Shown here in pieces: positions 57,001 to 62,524 of a DNA stretch of 64,000 nt. Source of the DNA: Fibrella aestuarina BUZ 2 (GTDB lineage: Bacteria; Bacteroidota; Bacteroidia; Cytophagales; Spirosomataceae); contig NC_020054.1 in the NCBI RefSeq assembly GCF_000331105.1, positions 3,532,478-3,596,477 on the forward strand. The letters are read 5' to 3'. The position numbers were made by a program, and so were the translations under genes. Under the pieces are notes generated by a model. The model had not been told where the DNA came from, made no database searches, and was given only the letters and a program-made list of their open reading frames with translations. Each line of letters starts with the position of its first letter. The stretch's first letter is position 1.

Positions 57001-57436
57001 CACGACGACTTACTCGGTGACGGTGGCTAGCGCCAGTGGCTGCGTGAGCAGCACCACGGGTGGGGTGACCGTCAGCGCCAGCCCAACACTGAGTGTGAGT
57101 GGGGTAGGGGCCAGCTGCACGGGGGGGATCGCTAACAGCGATGCCCGGCTTGTGCTGCTGGGCAGCAGCGCGGCCAGTCGCTACAACGTTAGTGTGGGCA
57201 GCAGCTACAATGCGGCCTCAGCGCTGTTTGGCACGGATCAGGCGCTGCCGGCAGTGGGTGGGTCGCTGCTGAGTGGTCAGGCCAACCCGGGGCTGGCTGC
57301 GGGTGTGGGCTACACGGTGCGGGTGTATTCGGCCCAAGGCTGCTACAACGACGTAGTGGTGGTGATTCCGTCGGCAACGTGCGAATGTCCACCGGTCACA
57401 TGCGTCCCCATTTTGATCAAGGTCATCAGACGCTGA
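48077..57436 (+). CDS. Giant SBBP/Ig-like repeat surface protein
   Basis: A 3119-residue exported protein. After the signal peptide (to about residue 33) comes a DUF7948-type N-terminal domain (about 60-265; RIGRYAELWYNDIYDRTDLR) and an SBBP beta-propeller (about 270-780; WSTYFGGSGSDIAVVGGAA and related blades). Then come some 1,200 residues of PKD/Ig-like domains (YTWSPATGLSG-type strands, each with Cys pairs) and a block of near-identical 72- and 68-residue repeats (about 2056-3000). The end is CECPPVTCVPILIKVIRR, with neither the gliding-associated nor the usual Por sorting domain. It is probably a cell-surface adhesin or secreted matrix protein. Which secretion path it uses is unclear. 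It is rich in Thr/Ser and poor in Lys. Confidence 0.88.
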   Translation: MHTTPLPACRFDAVLRIRLWMLLMLVATRVTGQAPHVQTLMRANPTQATLAQQTVKNHATSLAFETNVFGGEASYLLTTPQVNLAFMPDRVQFAATPATEQVGKPVAPVNWSLRWLGANAPRQPEAINELGDKGEYRFIDKHGSHRIGRYAELWYNDIYDRTDLRFYGRGSADLEYDFVVKPGGNPQAIRLAMDGVNDIQLSPTGELVLNLPFGALRKARPYAYQLIGGQEKAVPVRYTLQPDHSIGFAMGAYDPGQPLVIDPVVILWSTFIGGTTRDANGGIWVDNQGFIYLTGTTRAGTFPTTTASSVAPAVTYERVFVMKLNANGNQILWSTILDTHTGDGNGNELNVGLAVGSDSKPVILMSTTTGAVGGTPGNIPPSYTTPGAYQPATAGLFDAYLAKLSADGGTVEWSTYFGGSGSDIAVVGGAAQPIGIDGNNNIYFTGVTNSADLPVTAGAYQSYYKGSDDQFMASFSPTGSLRWSTYFGSRGADRTTAVEVDADGTSYTLGSTANLSSYPLTVNSVPTSYTARATTVVKLSSTGAYLASTAVPFDILAVSTAGGGIGAYPMASDGTGVYFPGRELLVNATPIPFTGALPPGATATSRVVPLIAINKSDLSLRYVRAAANATEVDFPSIAANGNGSVMLLVRGRDNIMTGPQYISPDACITSPTPNPTINTNPTYIATFNTTTGDTQYGSFVNFVAMSVYNPSTRILLKGCNLYVYSTTTGTNAKYYPWTPSAYDASGNTITGYSGPKADQDLLLAKFGPVKLKQNTLTFAGSSTTYCANSVVPAIVGNDASLNLNIPATNQASQCPPQVFYQWQRGNSAGGPWTNVTNATGKDYAPICTGGTSFYRRIAYCASYWLGSACKDSLLSVAVQVNCGGNATHRTNIDPKPYAHCAGLPISRTFAVVPGADGAKPAYTYRWENASSTTVSSGTIAANGTSPIPTGFTQDGTYYLYATDARGCTSKDTLQLTTLSLPAASSTTLVTCGAPTVKLGPLDAPDLADDQTLTFTWTPATGLSGTTILNPTLNTSVIPSGGSATYRLTPTLDGVACASTSVVVVNTSPTPLPALPSLTACQGDNLTLGQGITPDPSFTYQWSPGTGIVSGSAVPTTLATGSLAPASVNAYTYYLTASQVSSGCSLTTSQNVTVYKVSNNAVAGSYPVILCPTDANSTASWTFGTPAEAGIGYTWTAVVSATATDAGTPTSAQAVALLSNSTASTTTFQIPSGVVFPNGGKSKLPYTITYTRTSYNLANPSCSRTDVIEIRYSPACDGSGDVPYCQLTLPAGAEGVCAGANTVIGPTQAATGVNYYWSPIAGLSDAQTSVPLSGTGPFSPYVKANPTTTTSYTLTAVYPGGQVCRLVIKVFGAATSLPTQNFPNNVATCAGQPVTIGGAAIQGYSYLWTPPTGLSSTTLSQPTYTPGTSPSAQFIVKITDKVSTCFIYDTVNVVVRTVAVPVGVGGTFCRTTGRSVTLGTAGPANLTYSWAVTAGTATIASPGSSTTTANIPAQTTDVVFRLTATDPITGCSSVSSVTYTSVANPTLSLTNQLLSCPGGAINIGSEANDPTLTYAWTSTSSGNGLTASEAVKRNPKVTTTGSGPWIYTVTASYNGSCATTQSVTVTAAPTPTVNTVSGAPCSATGVLLSVTNAGSLSGYTYSWSPYAGVLDPPVALSTTGTSTSSIQVYPSVATSYTLTTTAPGGCVQRFVFNVPAPAYTAQANPISICLPRTTNPTVGLSNTIPTGATVSWTTVSGYTNPTTGRISNTAAANSTFIVTDNPPSGIYKYLITVNYGNGCSSTVEQDITVNSITLAAGSDKVICANTCVTIGPDVNGPYNYSWRAVPSSAATDATIDNPANFQTLVCPTGTTTYEVTASDPASGCTLTDQVLVTVTPSPTLTVNSSITACQNAQGTTTVSLAAAAAQSSGTISYWLDASAQTIPVSNTAAVRAGTYYVKATTSTGCTTILPVSVSFNPLPAIAFGTPACRPNSTFSVRFTVSPATATVTANLGTVQGDSVFNVPAGQTLTLTASSSGCVSSTTITAPNCCSIAAALTSATICTGQSATLTATGGTSYTFTGGMVNTTGRLVVSPTTTTTYSVTIGNASGCVSTTTGTVTVNPLPTPALTSSTICVGQSATLTATGGTSYTFTGGTVTTTGRLTVSPTSTTTYSVTVANASGCISTTTGTVTVNSLPTVSATSATVCQGQSGTLTASGASTYRWSTGATTASISVSVAGPYSVTGTSSAGCSATATGSLSVNPLPVAALSSATICAGQSATLTATGGTSYTFTGGTVNTTGTLVVSPASTTTYSVTVANASGCASTTTATVTVNPLPLASLSSATICVGQSATLTATGGSSYSFTGGVTNTTGTLVINLASTTTYSVTVANASGCISTTTGTVTVNSLPVVSATSATVCQGQSGTLTASGASTYRWSTGATTAFISVSVAGTYSVTGTSSAGCSATAIGALTVNPLPVAALSSATVCAGQSATLTATGGTSYSFTGGVINTTGSLVASPASTTTYSVTVANASGCVSTTTATITVNTLPVVAATSATICQGQSATLTASGASTYRWNTGATTASILVTVAGVYSVTGTSSAGCSATATGALTVNPLPVATINPSSATICQGQTATLTAGGGVAYGWSTGANTATITVSPAVTTTYSVTVTNASGCASTTAATVTVNGQPQINQILQGACIGNTSSLTVDATNGGNGTLEYSLNGGAFTTTNNFTLSAATSTTATVVVRTQGSSCSAVQSVEVNCACQTPASLTLLPATPQICAGSSASLTVGVSGATSASLTSSGSGVFSQSVINGGQTVSYLPSATDVQAGSVTLTITSADPDGVGSCQSASLSRVLVINPLPVVAVTPQSATVCSGASAILAASGASTYRWNTGATTASISVSVAGTYSVTGTSSAGCSATATGTLTVNPLPVAALSSATVCVGQSATLTATGGSSYTFNTGLMNTTGTLVVSPTSTTTYSVTVASASGCVSSTTGGVTVSASPTLSVSGVGASCTGGIANSDARLVLLGSSAASRYNVSVGSSYNAASALFGTDQALPAVGGSLLSGQANPGLAAGVGYTVRVYSAQGCYNDVVVVIPSATCECPPVTCVPILIKVIRR
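54242..57075 (+). repeat. Tandem coding repeats, 216- and 204-bp units
   Basis: Within the giant gene, units of 216 bp (type A, 72 residues, ending in TTTYSVTVANASGC...TVTVN) and 204 bp (type B, 68 residues, ASTYRWSTGATTASISVSVA) follow in the order A A B A A B A B plus a 70-residue-spaced variant. A break at about 56140-56670 comes next, then B A. Unit starts fall at 54242, 54458, 54674, 54878, 55094, 55310, 55514, 55730 and 55940. The stretches around 54595-54770 and 55231-55406 are almost identical, 636 bp apart, which shows recent duplication of an A-B-A block. Confidence 0.9.
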
Positions 57437-57561
57437 TCTGACGCCGGTTAGGTTGGAAGTAGTGTTTATAGTCCAGCCAAACCAGCAGTCGAACGATGGG
57501 CTGAGCCACGCCAACGGACCTGCGTTGGTCATGCGGGCGTGACAAGGGCCGATTAATCGTG

Positions 57562-57594
57562 AAAAAGGCGACTTCACTACGAAGTCGCCTTTTT
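57562..57594. terminator. Bidirectional terminator after the giant gene
   Basis: A perfect 14-bp stem (57562-57575 with 57581-57594) with a 5-nt loop and A5/T5 ends lies between the convergent giant gene and the dehydrogenase. Confidence 0.9.
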
Positions 57595-57610
57595 GATGCT
57601 TGTGGAAGGA

Positions 57611-58603
57611 TTAGCACATCGACGCTTTTGACAGAAGCGATGTTTGCTGGTTTTCGTAGAAATTGAACTGATTCATGAGGCTCCGGGCAATCTGCCGCAG
57701 CGCCTCTTCGGTCAGGAAACCCTGGTGGGCCGAGAGCAGTACTTTGGGATGGCTCCGAAGTCGGTTCAGTAGCGGATCGTCGATGAATTGATCGGAGAAA
57801 TCGTAATGAAAAAAGGCCCGTTCCTGCTCGTACACATCGGCGGCGTACCCAGCCAGCCGGTTATTGTCGAGTGCGTCGAGCACCGCCCGGGTTTTGACCA
57901 GCTTGCCCCGCCCCGTATTCACCAGCCAGGCCGATGGCTTCATGAGGGATAGCGTTTGGTCGTTGATCAGGTTTTCGGTCAGGGGGGTAAGCGGGCAGTG
58001 TAGTGAAACAACGTCGGCTACCCGGAGCAGTTCCGGCAGGGCCATGTAGTGTACGCCCCGGTCGAGCAGCGAGCGATCGGGTTGGATGTCGTAGGCCAGC
58101 AGCTTACACCCAAATCCCTGCATGATTCGGGCAAATGCCTGGCCGATATGCCCGGTGCCCATAACCCCGACCGTCTTGCCATGCAGGTCGGTACCCGTGA
58201 GCCCGTCGATGCGGAAGTCGCCCCGCAACACGCGTTGGTGGGCGTCAGGTACGTGCCGGATCAGGCCCAGCAAGAGCGCCACGGCCTGTTCGGCTACTGA
58301 ATGGGGCGAGTAGCCAGGTACGTGCAAAAGCGTCATACCCAGGTTGTTCAGAGTGATCAGGTCCACGTTGTCGATACCCACGCAACGCATTCCGACCACG
58401 GAAACACCCAGCCCGTTGAGGGTTTCGATGACCGGGCGGCTGAGGTCATCATTGACAAAGGCACAGACCGCGCGGTGGCCCATCGCCAGCCGGGCGGTAT
58501 CGAGGGTAAGCGGCTGGTCAATGTACGTAAGGCGGTGATGGCTGCGATACTGATCGAACCACGTCTGCTCGAAAGGGAGTGTACTAAAAAAGGCGATGTT
58601 CAT
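57611..58603 (-). CDS. 2-hydroxyacid dehydrogenase, D-lactate dehydrogenase-like
   Basis: A 330-residue D-2-hydroxyacid dehydrogenase. The NAD-binding motif is VGVMGTGHIGQAFA (near 150). The catalytic residues are Arg in NTGRGKL, Glu in the VYEQE region and His in LLSAHQGF, and the block MRCVGIDNVDL is typical of the LdhA branch. It should interconvert pyruvate and D-lactate with NADH. I start at 58603 where the fold begins (MNIAFFSTLPFE); an in-frame start at 58684 adds unsupported residues. The histidine kinase gene lies upstream on the same strand, 92 bases away. Confidence 0.92.
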   Translation of the reverse strand: MNIAFFSTLPFEQTWFDQYRSHHRLTYIDQPLTLDTARLAMGHRAVCAFVNDDLSRPVIETLNGLGVSVVGMRCVGIDNVDLITLNNLGMTLLHVPGYSPHSVAEQAVALLLGLIRHVPDAHQRVLRGDFRIDGLTGTDLHGKTVGVMGTGHIGQAFARIMQGFGCKLLAYDIQPDRSLLDRGVHYMALPELLRVADVVSLHCPLTPLTENLINDQTLSLMKPSAWLVNTGRGKLVKTRAVLDALDNNRLAGYAADVYEQERAFFHYDFSDQFIDDPLLNRLRSHPKVLLSAHQGFLTEEALRQIARSLMNQFNFYENQQTSLLSKASMC

Positions 58604-58695
58604 GGCATGATTCGGTGCTGATTCATGCCGATAAAACTGCCGGTTAGCCGGTGAATAAAGCCTGACACAGGTCAGCGTCGTCACTGACTTTGCGA

Positions 58696-60078
58696 CTACG
58701 CATCGGGCCGGTTCAGCGTGGTCGGGTGTGCGACCAGTGGAAACCGGACCTGTACCGTGGTGCCAACGCCCTCCTGCGAGTCAATGAGCAACTGGCCGTT
58801 GTGCAACTGGACGATGCGCTGCGTCAGGGCCAGACCAATACCGTGGCCCGGTGCCTTGCTCGTGGTATGCGACGAGCGGTAGAACGGCTGGAACAGGTGG
58901 GGGAGATCGGCCGCCGGAATGCCATAACCTTCATCCCTGAACGTTAATTGAACCTCTTGCGGCGCGAAGCCAATCCGAACGTCCATGCTGTGGTCAGCCG
59001 AATACTTACAACCGTTTTCAATCAGGTTCTGGAACGCCGTCCGCAACAGCGCTTCGTCGCCCGGGATGGTCAGGTCATCGTCCTGATCGGGCAGGTTGTC
59101 GAAGTCAATCGTCACCGTGCAGTCGGGCGATTTCTGTAGCAGGTTGGCGCGGGCCTGCCAGAGTAGTTCGTCGAGGCGGGTGGGTTTGAACGACACGCGC
59201 GACGCATCCGAACTGGCGCGGGCCAGATCGAGCAGCCCATTGGCGAGGTCGATCATTTTCTTTACTTCCTCCAGTACCTCGTTGATGGTCTGCTCGTAAT
59301 AAGCGACGTCACGGGGGAGCATCATGGCCACGTCGAGGTTGCCCCGCATAATGGCTAGTGGCGTTCGTAACTCGTGCGACGCGTGGGAGACGAAACTGCG
59401 CTGACTGATAAAGGCTTCTTCGAGCCGGTTCAGCATCATGTTGAAGGTACGGGCCAGTTCGGCCAGTTCATCGCGCTGACGGCTGACGTGCAGCCGCTGA
59501 TGAATGTTGGTGGCCGAAATGGTATTGACCTGCTCGATGATCTCCGACACAGGCCGCAGGGCGTCGGAAGCAAACAGCCAGCCCGCAATGCCAACCACCA
59601 GCAGGCTACCGAGCCAGCCAAAAAAGAGAATTTCGCGCAGGTGCAGCAGTTTGTTGAAGCCGTAGCGGTCGTAGGCCGAGGCAATCACCACAAGCCGCTG
59701 CCCATCGCGGCTGCGGTAGTTTACGCCGAGTGTTTCGGTGTTTTCATCGGTCAGGTGCAGCTCGTGACCCTCACGAATGTGGTTGAGCTGAGGAGCGGGC
59801 AGGAGGGGGGCTTCGCCTTTCCCCACCGAAAAAATGACCTGATTGGCCGGGTTGTAGATAACGACGTGCTCGTTGGTAAGCAACGGCAGGTCATTGCGGG
59901 CCACTTCGCCGGCGTCTTCCCGCACGCGGGCCGTGGTGATGGCTTTTTCGCGCAGCCGGTCGAAAAAGTCAATTTCCCGATATTGATTATAGAGTAAATA
60001 GATCGACAGCGAAAAAAGCAGCAGAATCGACCCAACGAGCAGTGAAAAAAGCAGCGTCAGCCGGGCGCGAATGTTCAC
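58696..60078 (-). CDS. Two-component sensor histidine kinase
   Basis: A 460-residue membrane kinase. Two membrane helices (about 8-30 and 153-175) enclose a periplasmic sensor of about 120 residues. HAMP follows (about 177-228), then HisKA with phospho-acceptor His235 (SHELRTPLA) and HATPase_c with N box NLIENGCKYSADH and G boxes DEGYGIPAA and GHGIGLAL. The layout matches the CusS/ArlS/QseC-like group. The GTG start overlaps the stop of the response-regulator gene by GTGA, so the pair is translationally coupled. The signal is unknown. Confidence 0.95.
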   Translation of the reverse strand: MNIRARLTLLFSLLVGSILLLFSLSIYLLYNQYREIDFFDRLREKAITTARVREDAGEVARNDLPLLTNEHVVIYNPANQVIFSVGKGEAPLLPAPQLNHIREGHELHLTDENTETLGVNYRSRDGQRLVVIASAYDRYGFNKLLHLREILFFGWLGSLLVVGIAGWLFASDALRPVSEIIEQVNTISATNIHQRLHVSRQRDELAELARTFNMMLNRLEEAFISQRSFVSHASHELRTPLAIMRGNLDVAMMLPRDVAYYEQTINEVLEEVKKMIDLANGLLDLARASSDASRVSFKPTRLDELLWQARANLLQKSPDCTVTIDFDNLPDQDDDLTIPGDEALLRTAFQNLIENGCKYSADHSMDVRIGFAPQEVQLTFRDEGYGIPAADLPHLFQPFYRSSHTTSKAPGHGIGLALTQRIVQLHNGQLLIDSQEGVGTTVQVRFPLVAHPTTLNRPDA

Positions 60079-60752
60079 TCTTCCTTCATGATATAGCCCA
60101 TCCCGATCACCGTATGGATGAGCTTGGTCGGGAATTCTTTGTCGACCTTTTTACGGAGGAAATTCACGTATACGTCGATCACGTTGGTGCCGGTATCGAA
60201 GTGAATATCCCACACTTTTTCGGCAATGTCGATTCGCGACACTACCCGACCCCGGTTGCGCATCAGGTATTCGAGCAGGCCAAATTCTTTGGCGGTCAGT
60301 TCGATCCGCTTGCCGCCGCGCCGCGCCACTTTTTCGTTAAGGTCTAGTTCAAGATCGGCCACGCGCAACACGTTGATTGTGCTGCCGCTGTCTGAACTGC
60401 GCTTGTGCAAGACCCGGATGCGGGCCATCAGCTCGCGAAACTCAAACGGTTTCACCAGGTAGTCGTCGGCACCGGCTTCAAAGCCCGACAGTTTGTCTTC
60501 GACTGAGCCCATCGCCGTGAGCATCAGGATGGGGGTTTTGACCTGTTCCTGCCGAATGGTTTGCGCCAGATCGAGGCCGTTTACTTTGGGTAGGTTAACG
60601 TCGAGGACGATCACATCGTAGCTGTTGGTCAGCGCCATAGTCCGGCCAATCTGCCCGTCATAGGCCAGATCAACCTCACACCGTTGCTCTTCCAACCCTT
60701 TTTTGACGAAAGACGCCAGCTTCGGCTCATCTTCCACAATCAGAACTTTCAT
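60075..60752 (-). CDS. OmpR-family response regulator
   Basis: A 225-residue regulator. The receiver domain (about 1-120) has the acidic pair EDE at 8-10, phospho-acceptor Asp51 (VLDVNLP) and the KPF lysine near 101. The C-terminal winged helix (about 130-222) has the OmpR pattern ELTAKEFGLLEYLMRNRGRV and TVIGMGYIM. It pairs with the overlapping histidine kinase. I start at 60752 (MKVLIVEDEP); an ATG five codons upstream is possible. Target genes are unknown; the adjacent D-lactate dehydrogenase and divergent SDR are candidates by position only. Confidence 0.95.
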   Translation of the reverse strand: MKVLIVEDEPKLASFVKKGLEEQRCEVDLAYDGQIGRTMALTNSYDVIVLDVNLPKVNGLDLAQTIRQEQVKTPILMLTAMGSVEDKLSGFEAGADDYLVKPFEFRELMARIRVLHKRSSDSGSTINVLRVADLELDLNEKVARRGGKRIELTAKEFGLLEYLMRNRGRVVSRIDIAEKVWDIHFDTGTNVIDVYVNFLRKKVDKEFPTKLIHTVIGMGYIMKEE

Positions 60753-61015
60753 ATCGGCAAAGTACATCGTATCGACAAAAATTAAAAGGTTGAACTGACC
60801 TACTTGATCTATTAACTGAGTATACGGTAAGGTCGAGACGGGCTCGGTTTTGGGGCACTTTTCGGCAACGAACGTATTGCTCCATGATTAAATGGCGTGA
60901 AAATGGGCGTTAAAAGACTATTAAGCAGCTGAAGCCGTTGGGGAGAGATCATAACCAACTGGTAGGTTTTGGCGTTCTGCCTCTACTAGTCGATCTCTAT
61001 TATTTACTCTGCGTT

Positions 61016-61882
61016 ATGACATCCCAACCTGCGCGCCCCTCGTCCGACGAGATTGAGGCCGAAAAATTACCCTATCCGGCTCGGCAGTCGGATATGAAAC
61101 AGCAGCCCCAGACCGATCTTTCCAGTTACAAAGCCGCCAATAAGCTAGTGGGCCGGGTGGCGCTCATCACCGGTGCCGACTCGGGTATTGGCCGCGCCGT
61201 GGCGATTGCCTTCGGTATGGAAGGTGCCGACGTGGCGATCCTCTACAACGAGAACACCGAAGACGCCGCCGAAACCAAACGGATGGTGGAAGAAAAAGGC
61301 GGCCGTTGCCTGGTGATTCAGGCCGACGTGCGCCGTTCCGAGCAGTGCAAACAGGCCGTCGAACAGGTCGTTGCGGAATACGGCAAACTGAACGTGCTGG
61401 TCAACAACGCCGCCTACCAGATGGCGCAACAGAAGCTGGAAGACATCACGGAAGAGCAACTGCGCCGCACCTTCGAGACCAATATTTTTGGCTATTTCTT
61501 CATGGCACAGGCCGCGCTGCTGCACCTGCAGAAAGGCGATTGTATCGTCAATACGGGTAGCATTGTAGGCATCGTGGGTAACCCGATTCTGGTTGATTAC
61601 ACGGCCACCAAGGGTGCCATTCACGCGTTTACCAAATCGCTGGCCATCCAGCTGGGCGAGCGGGGTATTCGGGTCAATGCCGTTGTGCCCGGCCCCGTCT
61701 GGACGCCCAACATTCCGGGTACGATGCCCGAAGATGAAGTCAAGAATTTCGGCCATGAAGTGGCCCTGGCCCGCCCCGGTCAGCCCGATGAACTGGCGCC
61801 AGCCTACGTGCTGCTGGCCTCGGCCGATGGCAGTTTCATGACCGGCTCGCTGGTGGAAGTAACCGGCGGCAAGCTCGGATAA
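61016..61882 (+). CDS. SDR oxidoreductase, general-stress (YhdF/YdaD-like) type
   Basis: A 288-residue short-chain dehydrogenase with the extended N-terminus of the YhdF/GsiB-linked stress group (PARQSDMKQQPQTDLSSYKA). The cofactor motif is TGADSGIG, followed by NNAA, and the catalytic Tyr195 and Lys199 (YTATK) and the Ser in NTGSIVG are present. The C-terminus VEVTGGKLG is typical. Bacillus homologues are SigB-regulated and may act on sugar alcohols. I start at 61016; an in-frame start at 60938 would add a hydrophobic stretch without support. It is divergent from the two-component genes. Confidence 0.92.
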   Translation: MTSQPARPSSDEIEAEKLPYPARQSDMKQQPQTDLSSYKAANKLVGRVALITGADSGIGRAVAIAFGMEGADVAILYNENTEDAAETKRMVEEKGGRCLVIQADVRRSEQCKQAVEQVVAEYGKLNVLVNNAAYQMAQQKLEDITEEQLRRTFETNIFGYFFMAQAALLHLQKGDCIVNTGSIVGIVGNPILVDYTATKGAIHAFTKSLAIQLGERGIRVNAVVPGPVWTPNIPGTMPEDEVKNFGHEVALARPGQPDELAPAYVLLASADGSFMTGSLVEVTGGKLG

Positions 61883-61891
61883 GCCGACACA

Positions 61892-61984
61892 GGTTTGAGC
61901 ATTTGAGTTTGGCGTTTTCAGTTAATTGGCGCTCAAGTAGGCTTGCGCCAGCCAACCGGAAACGCCAAACGCAAAACTCAAACC
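61892..61984. repeat. Imperfect intergenic inverted repeat, about 40-bp arms
   Basis: Arms 61892-61932 and 61945-61984 pair imperfectly around a 12-nt loop with several mismatches. It lies 9 bases after the SDR stop and before the gluconate dehydrogenase-like pair. Confidence 0.65.
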
Positions 61985-62011
61985 GGAAAACTATAAACTC
62001 AACACGCCCCC

Positions 62012-62524
62012 ATGTCCCCTTTACTCGACTCGCCTTTTGTGAGTTCGGCGACGCGTTCGGCCCTGCTGGAACGCTTACAACCAACCACCACACCACCGCG
62101 CTACTTCTCCGGCCCGGAACTGACGCTGCTCCAGGCCGTTGCCCTTCGGCTGGCCGGCCCCATGCCCGCCGCCGGGCCGATCGACCTGGCGAGCCCCATC
62201 GATGAACGGCTGGCCGACCGAAAATCGAACGGCTGGCGCTACAACGATATGCCCGCTGATGGCGAGGCCTACAAACTAGGGCTGGCGGGCATCGACCAGC
62301 ACGCCCAACGGCGATTCGGGCAGACCTTTGTGGCTCTCGCCGATGCCGAAAAAGACACCATCCTGATCGACGTACAACAGGGCGACGTACCTGACGACAC
62401 CATCTGGCAACAGGTAGTGCCGAAGCGGTTCTTCGAAGAACTGCTGACCGAAATCACCGAGTACCTCTACGCCCATCCCCACATTCAGGAAGCCATCGGG
62501 TACGTTGGTTACGCCGATCTATGA
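62012..62524 (+). CDS. Gluconate 2-dehydrogenase subunit 3-like protein
   Basis: A 170-residue protein of the gluconate 2-dehydrogenase gamma-subunit (PF13618) type. The C-terminal signature reads FFEELLTEITEYLYAHP, then EAIGYVGYADL. It forms a complex with the GMC oxidoreductase encoded next, overlapping by ATGA. Most homologues have a Tat signal that exports the complex; none is visible here, so the enzyme may be cytosolic. No cytochrome c subunit follows within the window. Confidence 0.88.
   Translation: MSPLLDSPFVSSATRSALLERLQPTTTPPRYFSGPELTLLQAVALRLAGPMPAAGPIDLASPIDERLADRKSNGWRYNDMPADGEAYKLGLAGIDQHAQRRFGQTFVALADAEKDTILIDVQQGDVPDDTIWQQVVPKRFFEELLTEITEYLYAHPHIQEAIGYVGYADL

Noticed and set aside
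54242..57075. Possible CRISPR or satellite array
   Set aside because: The repeats are 204-216 bp, in frame, and encode similar protein units without unique spacers.
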